From Acidaminococcus massiliensis (lineage in GTDB: Bacteria; Bacillota; Negativicutes; Acidaminococcales; Acidaminococcaceae): a stretch of DNA of 64,000 nt. The first letter of the stretch is position 1. Every line of letters starts with the position of its first letter. The notes beneath the pieces are model-generated. The model did not search any database, was not told where the DNA came from, and was given only the letters and a program-made list of their open reading frames with translations. Shown in pieces: positions 29,953-38,059 of the stretch. A program made the translations under genes and the position numbers. The stretch covers positions 1,538,311-1,602,310 of the forward strand of contig NZ_LT608315.1 in NCBI RefSeq assembly GCF_900095825.1, written 5' to 3'.

Positions 29953-30777
29953 ATGATGAAAAAATTGGCACTAGTCCTGGCGGGGCTCCTGGCCTTGGCC
30001 GGCATCGCCGGGGGCTGCGGAAGCTCCACGGGCAGCAAGCCTGCAGGGGGAGACAAGAAAGTGGTCCTGAAGGTGGGGGCATCACCGGTTCCCCATGCCG
30101 AGATACTGGAAAAAGTGAAACCGATCCTGGCCAAGGATGGGGTGGATCTCCAGGTGGTGGAATTCACCGATTATGTGAAACCCAACCTGAGCCTCAGCGA
30201 CAAAGAAATCGACGCCAACTTCTTCCAGCATCTGCCGTATCTGGAAAAGTTCTGCAAGGATCGGAACCTGTCCCTGGTTTCCATGGGCAAGGTACACATC
30301 GAACCCATGGGAGTGTATTCCCGGAAAATCAAAGACATCAAAGCCGTGCCTGAGGGTGCGAAAGTGGCCATCCCCAACGATCCCACCAATGGCGGCCGTG
30401 CCCTGGCCATCCTGGAAAAGGCCGGTCTCCTGAAGCTGAAAGAAGGAGTGGGGGTGCTGGCCACCGCCAACGACATCGTGGAGAACCCCAAGAACCTCCA
30501 GATCACCGAAGCAGAAGCTGCCATGCTGCCCCGGACCTTGGATGATGTGGATCTAGCCGTGATCAACTCCAACTTCGCCATGGAAGCCAAGCTGAATCCC
30601 ACCAAAGATGCTCTGTTCATCGAAGCCAAAGATTCTCCTTACGCCAACATTGTCGCCGTCCGCAAAGGGGACGAAAACCGTCCGGAAATCCAGAAACTGA
30701 TGAAAGCCCTGAACAGCCCAGAAGTGAAGAAATTCATCGAAGAGAAATACAAGGGCGCCATCGTTCCGGCATTCTGA
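29953..30777 (+). CDS. metQ: MetQ/NlpA-family methionine-type ABC substrate-binding lipoprotein (orphan)
   Basis: A 274-residue lipoprotein with signal peptide and lipobox near residue 22 (LAGIAGGC). NlpA family features are GASPVPHAEILEKVKPILA, EFTDYVKPNLSL, DANFFQHLPYLEKF, AIPNDPTNGGRAL and INSNFAMEA. It would deliver D/L-methionine or a related ligand to a MetNI transporter, but neither metN nor metI is adjacent. ATG 29953 follows GGGAGG at 5 bases and a second ATG at 29956 is equally possible. The malic enzyme lies 58 bp upstream and a HigA-like gene 10 bp downstream. Confidence 0.9.
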   Translation: MMKKLALVLAGLLALAGIAGGCGSSTGSKPAGGDKKVVLKVGASPVPHAEILEKVKPILAKDGVDLQVVEFTDYVKPNLSLSDKEIDANFFQHLPYLEKFCKDRNLSLVSMGKVHIEPMGVYSRKIKDIKAVPEGAKVAIPNDPTNGGRALAILEKAGLLKLKEGVGVLATANDIVENPKNLQITEAEAAMLPRTLDDVDLAVINSNFAMEAKLNPTKDALFIEAKDSPYANIVAVRKGDENRPEIQKLMKALNSPEVKKFIEEKYKGAIVPAF

Positions 30778-30787
30778 GGTCCGTGTC

Positions 30788-31057
30788 ATGCCCAACACCA
30801 TCGTTTATGAAGACGGAACGGCTTTCCATCCAGGTTCCTATCTGGAAGACCTGCTTACCGAATGGGAGATGACGCCGGCCCAGTTTGCCCATAAGCTGGG
30901 GAAGCCGGTGGAAACGGTCCAAGAGCTGCTGGAAGGGGCCATCCCGGTGGATCTGGAACTGGCCAGCAAACTGGAGGAAGCTACGGAAATCAGTGCAGCA
31001 GCCTGGCTGAACCTGCAGTTCATGTTCGATGAGAAAGTGGAAGCCCACAAGAAATAA
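30788..31057 (+). CDS. HigA-like XRE-family helix-turn-helix protein
   Basis: An 89-residue protein with the HigA antitoxin-like layout: FHPGSYLEDLLTEWEMTPAQFAHKLGKPVETVQELLEG carries the helix-turn-helix. DLELASKLEEATEISAAAWLNLQ carries the conserved AxxWLNLQ end typical of HigA proteins. No HigB toxin gene is upstream; instead it follows metQ by 10 bp. It may be an orphan antitoxin recruited as regulator. Convergent with the LysR gene, whose stop is 4 bp away. Confidence 0.85.
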   Translation: MPNTIVYEDGTAFHPGSYLEDLLTEWEMTPAQFAHKLGKPVETVQELLEGAIPVDLELASKLEEATEISAAAWLNLQFMFDEKVEAHKK

Positions 31058-31061
31058 CAGT

Positions 31062-31916
31062 TCAATAGTTCGTCCAGAACAGACGGGCGGTCTCGTGGAG
31101 AGGCCGCCCTTTTTTGCGCACCAGGCAGACTTGGCTGGCCAGAGCAGCTTCTTCCACCGGCACCGCTGTGAGCCCATGGCTCAGAGAGACCACCGATTCC
31201 GGCACCAGGGCGATTCCCAGCCCCGCCTGGGCCCACTGGAGACAGCTCCGGGCATCGTCTGCCAGGCAGCGGAAATACAGGGAGAAATCCCGTTTCCGGC
31301 AGGTTTCCTGGATGATCCGCTCCCAGCGGCGGTAGCCCAAAAGGGCCAGACTTTGGAGGGCTTCTAAGGTAAGGGCGTCCGGCAGGGAGGAGGGGAACAG
31401 TTCCCGGACTCCCACGGCGCAGAAACTTTCCTGGCAGAGGACTTTCCGGTCCACCCGGGAATGGGAGAAGGGCGTCCGGATCACCGCCAGATCGATGGTC
31501 TCTTTTTCCAAGGCATCCAGCAGCTGGTAGGTGTTCCCCTCGTAGAGCTGGAAGGAAATCTCCGGATACCGCTGGATGAAATACCGGACGCCCCGGAAAA
31601 AATGCTCCCCGGTCCCGGAAGAAATCATCCCCAGGTGGAGGCTTCCCTTCTTTCCCAGCTGGAAATTCTTCATGTCCTCCTGGGCGGCCAGGGTCAGGCT
31701 CTGGATCCGTTTGGCGGTGTCATAGAGGCTCTGGCCGGCCTCGGTGAGCCGGATCTTCCGGCTGCCCCGTTCCAGGAGACGGACCCCGCACTGGGCTTCC
31801 AGCCGCTGGAGCTGGAGGGAGACCGGGGGCTGGGTCAGGTTCAGGCGCCGGGCCCCGGCAGAGATGGAGCCTTCTTCCACCACGGCAATGAGACAGTTCA
31901 GTTGTTCCAGATTCAT
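31062..31916 (-). CDS. LysR-family transcriptional regulator
   Basis: A 284-residue protein. The N-terminal winged helix MNLEQLNCLIAVVEEGS, SAGARRLNLTQPPVSLQLQRLE and RLLERGSRKIRLTEAGQSLY is clear. The effector domain follows from about residue 90. It is transcribed divergently from a two-gene ABC exporter across 108 bp rich in AT palindromes (TATATAGAAAATATATGATT), so it is the likely local regulator of that exporter. The inducer is unknown. The last 50 bases of the gene contain a terminator acting on the opposite strand. Confidence 0.92.
   Translation of the reverse strand: MNLEQLNCLIAVVEEGSISAGARRLNLTQPPVSLQLQRLEAQCGVRLLERGSRKIRLTEAGQSLYDTAKRIQSLTLAAQEDMKNFQLGKKGSLHLGMISSGTGEHFFRGVRYFIQRYPEISFQLYEGNTYQLLDALEKETIDLAVIRTPFSHSRVDRKVLCQESFCAVGVRELFPSSLPDALTLEALQSLALLGYRRWERIIQETCRKRDFSLYFRCLADDARSCLQWAQAGLGIALVPESVVSLSHGLTAVPVEEAALASQVCLVRKKGRPLHETARLFWTNY
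31085..31115 (+). terminator. Intrinsic terminator of the metQ-higA unit, inside the LysR coding end
   Basis: GGGCGGTCTC-GTGG-AGAGGCCGCCC (one bulge) is followed by TTTTTT on the + strand. It lies within the last codons of the convergent LysR gene. Confidence 0.85.
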
Positions 31917-32024
31917 ATTCCATCCTCCTATATAGAAAATATATGATTCTCAATAGATTCAATATCTATTATATAGCAATCCTGGTGGTAAGATAAAGGC
32001 AGTCCAAAAAATGAGGTGCGTATC

Positions 32025-33782
32025 ATGAAAAAATTCCTTCCCTATTTTCGGGGATATGGCTGGGACTGCTTCCTGGCCCCTGTGTTCAAACTGCTGGAAG
32101 CCCTGATGGACCTGGCCGTGCCTCTGATGATCGCCGCCATGATCAACCAGGGACTGGCCAGCAGCGACAAAGGCTTCCTGTTCCGCTGCTTCCTGATGCT
32201 CATGGGGCTTATGGTCTTGGGCATGGGTTTTTCTTTCACTGCCCAGTATTTTGCCGCCCGGGGCAGCGTGGGGGTGGTGACCCGGCTCCGGCAGGCCCTG
32301 TTCGACCACATCCAGGGGCTGTCCTACAGGGAACTGGATACCCTGGGCACCGATACCCTGATCACCCGGCTCACCAGTGACGTAACGCAGGTCCAGACGG
32401 GCCTGAACCTGGCCCTGCGGCTGCTGCTCCGGAGTCCTTTCATCGTGTTCGGGTCCATGGTCATGGCCTTCTTCATCGATGTGCCCAGCGCCCTGGTGTT
32501 CGCCATTTCTATTCCTTTGCTCCTTGTTGTGGTGCTGGGGGTCATGGGCCGGAGCATTCCCTTGTTCAAACGGGTCCAGGAAGCCCTGGATCGGCTGCTC
32601 CAGACCACCCGGGAAAACCTCACCGGGGTCCGGGTGATCCGGGCTTTTTGCCAGGAAAAAACAGAGGTGGAAGAATTCGACAGCCGGAACGCGGACCTGA
32701 CCCGGAAGAATCTCCATGTAGGCCGCTGGTCCGCCTTGATGACCCCGGGGACCTACCTATTGGTGAACCTGGCCACGGTGATCCTGATCCGCCAGGGAGC
32801 CCTCCGGGTAGAAATGGGTGCCATGGCCCAAGGGGATGTGGTAGCTCTTTACAACTATATGGCCCAGATGATCATCGAACTGGTGAAGCTGGGCAGTATG
32901 GTGATCACGCTGAATAAATCGGCAGCCTGTGCAAGCCGTATCCAGGGTATCCTGGAGGTGAAAAGCTCCCTGACCAGTCCCGCTGCTTACGGACCCCTTC
33001 AACCGGTGAGCGGGGGACCGGCCGTGGCTTTCCATCATGTATCCTTTGGCTATGCCGGAGGTGCCGAAGCCGTCACAGATTTGGATTTTGCCATTCCCAA
33101 GAGCAGTACCGTAGGGATCATCGGGGGCACCGGCAGCGGCAAGACCACCCTGGTGGACCTGATTCCTCGTTTCTATGATGTGACCCGGGGCAGTGTGGAA
33201 GTGGACGGCCGGGATGTGCGGGAGTACCCGGCAGGTCGTCTCCTGGAAAAGATCGCCCTGGTGCCCCAGAAGACCGTGCTCTTTGAAGGCACCATCCGGG
33301 ACAACCTGCGCTGGGGCAAGGCCGATGCCACCGATGAAGAACTCTGGCAGGCCCTGGAAACTGCCCAGGCCAAAGATGTGGTGCTGGGGAAGGAAGGCCA
33401 GCTGGACGCCCTGGTGGAACAGGGGGGACGGAACCTGTCCGGAGGTCAGAAACAGCGGCTGACCATTGCCCGTGCCCTGGTGAAACGCCCGGAGATCCTG
33501 ATCCTGGATGATTCTGCCAGCGCCCTGGATTTTGCCACCGACCTCCGTCTCCGCCAGGCCATCAAGGCCCTGGAAGGGGAAATGACCGTATTCATCGTAT
33601 CCCAGCGGACCAGCAGCGTCCGGCAGGCAGATTTGATCCTGGTGCTGGACGATGGGAAACTGGTAGGCCAGGGAACCCACCTCCAGCTGCTGGAGACTTG
33701 CCCGGTGTACCAGGAAATCTTCGATTCCCAGTATCCCGGCCGGCGGGCGGAAGAACTCCGCCAAGGAAAGGAGGAAGCCTGA
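32025..33782 (+). CDS. Heterodimeric ABC exporter, subunit 1 (degenerate-site half)
   Basis: A 585-residue half-transporter with six membrane helices (about 15-305) and a nucleotide-binding domain. Walker A is GGTGSGKTT and signature LSGGQKQR. The Walker B region reads ILILDDSAS, with Asp where the catalytic Glu is expected, so ATP bound there is hydrolysed poorly. This is the pattern of the asymmetric heterodimers BmrC and TM287. It forms one complex with the following gene, whose start touches this stop. ATG 32025 follows TGAGGTG. Substrates of such pairs include drugs, lipids and peptides; none is indicated here. Confidence 0.92.
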   Translation: MKKFLPYFRGYGWDCFLAPVFKLLEALMDLAVPLMIAAMINQGLASSDKGFLFRCFLMLMGLMVLGMGFSFTAQYFAARGSVGVVTRLRQALFDHIQGLSYRELDTLGTDTLITRLTSDVTQVQTGLNLALRLLLRSPFIVFGSMVMAFFIDVPSALVFAISIPLLLVVVLGVMGRSIPLFKRVQEALDRLLQTTRENLTGVRVIRAFCQEKTEVEEFDSRNADLTRKNLHVGRWSALMTPGTYLLVNLATVILIRQGALRVEMGAMAQGDVVALYNYMAQMIIELVKLGSMVITLNKSAACASRIQGILEVKSSLTSPAAYGPLQPVSGGPAVAFHHVSFGYAGGAEAVTDLDFAIPKSSTVGIIGGTGSGKTTLVDLIPRFYDVTRGSVEVDGRDVREYPAGRLLEKIALVPQKTVLFEGTIRDNLRWGKADATDEELWQALETAQAKDVVLGKEGQLDALVEQGGRNLSGGQKQRLTIARALVKRPEILILDDSASALDFATDLRLRQAIKALEGEMTVFIVSQRTSSVRQADLILVLDDGKLVGQGTHLQLLETCPVYQEIFDSQYPGRRAEELRQGKEEA

Positions 33783-35519
33783 ATGAAGCAGAATAATTCC
33801 AGCTGGGAAACCTTGAAAAAAGTCTGGAAGGTCATCGATGCCTATCGTCTGCTCCTGATAGGGAGCCTGGTGCTGGCCGGGGCTTCCGTAGCCCTCCAGC
33901 TCTATGTGCCCATCCTGTTCGGCCGGGCCATCGACGGGATCGCAGGGCCGGGACAGGTGGATTTCGCCCTGGTGGGCCATTATGCCTCCCAGATCATTTT
34001 CCTGGTGATCCTGTCCAGCCTGGCCACTTGGGCCATGAATCTCATCAACAACAAGCTGGCCTTCAATACTGTCCGGGATATCCGGAGCCGGGCCATCCGC
34101 CGGATCCAGCAGCTGCCCCTGTCCTTTTTGGACAGCCACAGCACCGGAGACCTGGTCCAGCGGGTGATCGCCGATGTGGACCAGATCTCTGACGGGCTGC
34201 TCCTGGGATTCACCCAGCTGTTTTCCGGCCTGGTGACCATTTTGCTTACCCTGTATTTCATGTTTTCCACCCACCGGACCATTTCCCTGATGGTCATCGT
34301 CCTGACTCCGCTCAGCTTCCTGGTGGCCAAATTCATCGCCAGCCGGTCTTACAAGCTGTTCCAGGACCAGACCGCCATCCGGGGGAGGCAGACGGCTCTC
34401 ATCAACGAAACCATCGGCAACGAAAAAGTGGTGAAGGCCTTCTGCCATGAAGAACGCTCTTCGGACCAGTTCCGGTCCCTCAACGGAGACCTGCAGCAGG
34501 CCACCCAGGGAGCCCTGTTCTACAGCTCCCTCACCAATCCTTCTACCCGGGCGGTGAACAACGCCATCTATGCTTTGGTGGCTCTGGTGGGGTGCTGGGA
34601 GATCCTGGCCGGAGGCCTTACCGTAGGAGGGCTCACCGTGCTGCTGTACTACGCCAACCAGTATATGAAGCCTTTTACGGATATCAGCTCCGTGGTTACC
34701 GAGCTCCAGAATGCCATGGCCTGTGCTGCCCGAGTGTTCGCCTTGATCGAAGAAACGCCCCAGAGCCCGGATCCGGACCGGAAGCTGGTGTTCCAGGAAG
34801 GCCGGATGGATATCCGCCATGTGTATTTTTCCTATGACAAAAAGAGATCCCTCATCGAAGACTTCAACTTCCAGGTGGAACCGGGCCAGACCACGGCCAT
34901 CGTAGGACCCACTGGCTGCGGCAAGAGCACCTTCATCAACCTGCTCATGCGGTTCTACGATGTGGACCGGGGGACCATTGCCATCGACGGCCAGGATACT
35001 GGAAAAGTGGACCGGCACTCCCTCCGTCGGACCTATGGGATGGTGCTCCAGGAAACTTGGCTGAAACAGGGGACCATCCGGGAGAACATCGCCTTCGGGA
35101 AGCCGGAAGCCACCGAAGAAGAGATTATCCGGGCCGCCCAGGAAGCCCACAGCTGGGAATTCATCCGCCGGCTGCCCCAGGGACTGGATACGGTGGTGGA
35201 CGACGACAGCCTGAGCCAGGGCCAGAAGCAGCTCCTGTGCATCACCCGGGTGATGCTGGCCCTGCCGCCCATGCTGATCCTGGACGAAGCTACTTCCAGC
35301 ATCGATACCCGGACCGAGATCCAGATCCAGAACGCCTTTGCTAAGCTCATGGAAGGACGGACCAGTTTCATCGTGGCACACCGGCTTTCCACCATCCGCA
35401 ATGCAGACCGGATCTTGGTGATGAAAGACGGCAGGATCATCGAACAGGGGACCCACGAAAGCCTCATGGCCCAGGGCGGGTTCTACAAGGAACTGTACAA
35501 CAGCCAGTTTGCGGGGTGA
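33783..35519 (+). CDS. Heterodimeric ABC exporter, subunit 2 (catalytic half)
   Basis: A 578-residue half-transporter. Six membrane helices precede the nucleotide domain with Walker A GPTGCGKST, Walker B MLILDEATSSID with the catalytic Glu, and H-loop IVAHRLST. The signature is LSQGQKQLL rather than LSGGQ. The canonical hydrolysis site therefore combines this Walker B with the intact signature of subunit 1. The degenerate site combines subunit 1's Asp with this altered signature. ATG follows the previous TGA with no gap. A hairpin terminator follows. Confidence 0.94.
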   Translation: MKQNNSSWETLKKVWKVIDAYRLLLIGSLVLAGASVALQLYVPILFGRAIDGIAGPGQVDFALVGHYASQIIFLVILSSLATWAMNLINNKLAFNTVRDIRSRAIRRIQQLPLSFLDSHSTGDLVQRVIADVDQISDGLLLGFTQLFSGLVTILLTLYFMFSTHRTISLMVIVLTPLSFLVAKFIASRSYKLFQDQTAIRGRQTALINETIGNEKVVKAFCHEERSSDQFRSLNGDLQQATQGALFYSSLTNPSTRAVNNAIYALVALVGCWEILAGGLTVGGLTVLLYYANQYMKPFTDISSVVTELQNAMACAARVFALIEETPQSPDPDRKLVFQEGRMDIRHVYFSYDKKRSLIEDFNFQVEPGQTTAIVGPTGCGKSTFINLLMRFYDVDRGTIAIDGQDTGKVDRHSLRRTYGMVLQETWLKQGTIRENIAFGKPEATEEEIIRAAQEAHSWEFIRRLPQGLDTVVDDDSLSQGQKQLLCITRVMLALPPMLILDEATSSIDTRTEIQIQNAFAKLMEGRTSFIVAHRLSTIRNADRILVMKDGRIIEQGTHESLMAQGGFYKELYNSQFAG

Positions 35520-35521
35520 GA

Positions 35522-35565
35522 GAGGGCTGCTGCAAGTGGTCTCCACACCTGCAGCAGTCCTCTTG
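35522..35565 (+). terminator. Hairpin terminator of the ABC exporter operon
   Basis: AGGGCTGCTGCA / TGCAGCAGTCCT stem (one G-U) with inner GTGG/CCAC is followed by CTTGTCTTCC, a weak U-tract. Confidence 0.65.
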
Positions 35566-35618
35566 TCTTCCTTCCCCCAGCGTGCTACAATGGGGAAAAT
35601 CTTGAAGGAGGGTCCGGT

Positions 35619-35945
35619 ATGACTCGATTCCAGAAAATCGTCGTTGCCCTGCTGACCGTCAATATGCTGGCTACCGTGGGCCTGTATCTGCGCCTGGACA
35701 GCCAGGAGCTGCTGCTGGAAAAGGAAGTCCGCAGCATGAAACGGGATATCTTGGGGACCCGGTATGATGACACCAATCTGAAGAACAGCCTGGCCAGCCT
35801 GGAAAAACAGGTAGGGAAGCTGGGCGAAGATACCCGGAAAGCCATGGAAAAACCGGAAGTCCCGGCACCTAAGCCGGAACAGCCGGCTCCTAAGACCAAA
35901 GCCACCGGCATCCAGGGATTTTTGGATCAACTGTTTGGGAAGTGA
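35619..35945 (+). CDS. Small membrane-anchored coiled-coil protein
   Basis: A 108-residue protein with an N-terminal membrane span (FQKIVVALLTVNMLATVGLYL), a heptad-like coiled coil (about 28-80, LLLEKEVRSMKRDIL and SLASLEKQVGKLGE), a Pro/Lys linker (KPEVPAPKPEQPAPK) and a short C-terminal helix QGFLDQLFGK. The layout recalls spacers that cross the periplasm or tether to the envelope. No family recognised. TACAAT at 35585 and GGAGG support independent expression. Confidence 0.75.
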   Translation: MTRFQKIVVALLTVNMLATVGLYLRLDSQELLLEKEVRSMKRDILGTRYDDTNLKNSLASLEKQVGKLGEDTRKAMEKPEVPAPKPEQPAPKTKATGIQGFLDQLFGK

Positions 35946-35948
35946 AAA

Positions 35949-35980
35949 AGGGGCTGTTGCTCATGCAGCAGCTCCTTCTT
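35949..35980 (+). terminator. Intrinsic terminator
   Basis: AAGGGGCTGTTGC / GCAGCAGCTCCTT stem with a short loop is followed by CTTTACGTCTTTTTT. Confidence 0.75.
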
Positions 35981-36027
35981 TACGTCTTTTTTACAGAACC
36001 ATCACAAAAAACTGACAGAATTCTCCT

Positions 36028-36049
36028 ATAATAAAAACGATTTTATGAT
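36028..36049 (+). promoter_or_regulatory. Operator candidate at the ABC importer promoter
   Basis: ATAATAAAA (36028-36036) and TTTTATGAT (36041-36049) are inverted with 8 of 9 matching around ACGA. The left arm is part of the -10 TATAAT (36027-36032), so a bound protein would block transcription. It resembles but does not match a Fur box. Confidence 0.45.
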
Positions 36050-36065
36050 GATTGGGAGAAATCGA

Positions 36066-37019
36066 ATGGAAATCAGACTGGAAAATCTCTGCAAAGCCTT
36101 TGACGGAAAACCGGTGATCCGGGACATTTCCCTCTGCATCCGGGATCACAGCCTTACCACTCTCCTGGGGCCTTCCGGCTGTGGCAAGACCACCCTGCTG
36201 CGGATGCTGGCCGGACTGGAGACGCCCGACGGGGGCGAGATCCAGCTGGGGGACCGCTGTGTCTATTCCTCCCGCCGGAAACTCCTGGTGCCTCCGGAAA
36301 AGAGGGACATGGGGTTCGTGTTCCAGGATTTCGCCCTGTGGCCCCATATGACCGTATTTGAAAACGTGGCCTTTGGGCTGCGGGCCAGGGGGAAGACGGA
36401 ACATCTCCAGCAGGAAGTGGAACGGGCCCTTTCCATCGTGCAGCTGGAAAACCTGGGGGACCGGTATCCTGGAGCCCTTTCCGGAGGGCAGCAGCAGCGG
36501 GTGGCTTTTGCCCGGGCTATCGTCCTGCGGCCGGAATGCATCCTTTTCGACGAGCCTCTTTCTGCCCTGGATGCTCTGCTGCGGATCCAGATGCGGCAGG
36601 AGCTCCGGCGTCTGGTGACCCAGCTGGGGATCACGGCGGTCTTTGTGACCCACGACCAGGAAGAAGCCATGTGCATCAGCGATGCCATTGCCGTGCTCCA
36701 AGGGGGCAGGGTGGAACAGATGGGCACTCCCCAGGAACTGTACGACCATCCTGCCACCCTCTTTACGGCCCAGTTCATCGGCAAGGGGAACTGGCTGGAT
36801 GCCCACACCCTTTTCCGACCAGAAAAAGCCCGGCGGAAACCGACAGAAAATGCTCGGTCCTTTGGGACCACCGTCCGGGGCTGCACGTTCCTGGGGCCGG
36901 TGTGGCAGCTGCAGCTGGGATGGCAGGATCAGGAATGGACCTGCTGGAGCCCGGCCCCTATGCCCACGGGGGATCAATTGACACTGTTCGTCCCTGAACA
37001 GGATATCCTGCATCTTTGA
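36066..37019 (+). CDS. ABC importer ATP-binding protein (FbpC/PotA type)
   Basis: A 317-residue ATPase with Walker A GPSGCGKTT, Q-loop FVFQDFALWPHM, signature LSGGQQQRVAFARA, Walker B ILFDEPLSALD, H-loop VTHDQEEAM, and a C-terminal OB-like region (about 235-317) as in ferric-iron, polyamine and phosphonate importers. ATG 36066 follows GGGAG; an in-frame ATG at 36045 lies at the expected transcription start. First gene of a three-gene operon with binding protein and permease. Confidence 0.92.
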   Translation: MEIRLENLCKAFDGKPVIRDISLCIRDHSLTTLLGPSGCGKTTLLRMLAGLETPDGGEIQLGDRCVYSSRRKLLVPPEKRDMGFVFQDFALWPHMTVFENVAFGLRARGKTEHLQQEVERALSIVQLENLGDRYPGALSGGQQQRVAFARAIVLRPECILFDEPLSALDALLRIQMRQELRRLVTQLGITAVFVTHDQEEAMCISDAIAVLQGGRVEQMGTPQELYDHPATLFTAQFIGKGNWLDAHTLFRPEKARRKPTENARSFGTTVRGCTFLGPVWQLQLGWQDQEWTCWSPAPMPTGDQLTLFVPEQDILHL

Positions 37020-37036
37020 AACGAAAGGAAGGAAAC

Positions 37037-38044
37037 ATGATGGATTGGAAAAAAACAGCAATGCTCCTTTGTTCTGCCTGTCTCTGTCTGAGCCTGACGG
37101 CCTGCGGGACGCAAACGGAAAAGAAAGCCGCTCCGGCTTCCTCCGGGGAGAAGAAAGTGACGGTGTACATGCCATCCCCGGCAGGCCTTTCGAAGAAACT
37201 GGCCCAGGGCTTCGAGAAAAAGACAGGCATCAAGGTGGAGACCTTCCAGGGTACCACTGGGGAGATCCTGGCCCGTCTGGAAACGGAAAAGAACAATCCC
37301 ACAGCGGATGTGGTGATCCTGGCTTCTTGGAGCGACGGCCTGAATCTGAAGAAACAGGGCGGGCTCCTGTCCTATGCACCCCAGAACAGCGACAAGCTGG
37401 TGAAGGGCTGGCAGGATCCGGATCACCAGCTCACCGGGTACAGTGCCTCGGCGGTGGGGGTCATCTACAACACCCGGCAGTATCCCAAACTGGATGCGGA
37501 TTGGGCGGAACTGGGGGATGCCGCTTATAAGGATAAACTGGCCATCCCTGACCCGGAAAAATCCGGGGCCTGCAAGGATTTCCTGGCCGGCTATGTGAAC
37601 AAATACGGCTGGAGCGCGCTGGAAGCTATGGCGAAAAACGGCATGAAGGTGCCAGGGGCCAACAAGGCGGCCCTGGAAGCGGTGACCACAGGAGAAGTAG
37701 GAATCCTGGTGGCCGGCGTGGATTACAATGCCTATACGGCCAAGAAAAAGGGAGAACCTCTGGATATCTATTATCCCAAGAGCGGTACCATCGTGAATCC
37801 CCGGCCGGCCATGATCCTGGCCAAGGCACCCCATGGGGAGAACGCCAAGAAGTTCATGGACTATCTCCTTTCTGATGAAGCCCAGAAACTGGTGGCCGAT
37901 GCCTATCTGCTGCCAGGCCGGAGCGATGTGAAGGCCAAGGGGACCCAGCTGGCGGATATCCCCCAGATCACCCCAGAATGGGATAAGATGATGGCTCTGG
38001 CTTCCAAAGCGGCAGCCAGGCTGAACGAACTGTGCAGACGGTAA
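37037..38044 (+). CDS. ABC importer substrate-binding lipoprotein (AfuA/FbpA-like)
   Basis: A 335-residue lipoprotein with lipobox LSLTAC near residue 19. The body is family 1/AfuA-like: FQGTTGEILARLETEKNNPTAD, GYSASAVGVIYNTRQYP and VDYNAYTAKKKGEPLDIYYP. The paired tyrosines of true ferric-binding proteins are not clearly present. The end MDYLLSDEAQKLVADAYLLPGRSDV is like AfuA proteins that bind sugar phosphates or 2-aminoethylphosphonate. The ligand is therefore open between iron and an organophosphate. ATG 37037 follows AAAGGAAGG; a second ATG at 37040 is possible. Confidence 0.9.
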   Translation: MMDWKKTAMLLCSACLCLSLTACGTQTEKKAAPASSGEKKVTVYMPSPAGLSKKLAQGFEKKTGIKVETFQGTTGEILARLETEKNNPTADVVILASWSDGLNLKKQGGLLSYAPQNSDKLVKGWQDPDHQLTGYSASAVGVIYNTRQYPKLDADWAELGDAAYKDKLAIPDPEKSGACKDFLAGYVNKYGWSALEAMAKNGMKVPGANKAALEAVTTGEVGILVAGVDYNAYTAKKKGEPLDIYYPKSGTIVNPRPAMILAKAPHGENAKKFMDYLLSDEAQKLVADAYLLPGRSDVKAKGTQLADIPQITPEWDKMMALASKAAARLNELCRR

Positions 38045-38059
38045 GCAGGTGACAGGCGC

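Noticed and set aside
32757-35930. A 1057-codon open frame antisense to the ABC exporter genes
   Set aside because: It is the mirror of two clear ABC genes, lacks a ribosome site and has no recognisable domains. Long antisense frames arise here from GC-rich codon use.
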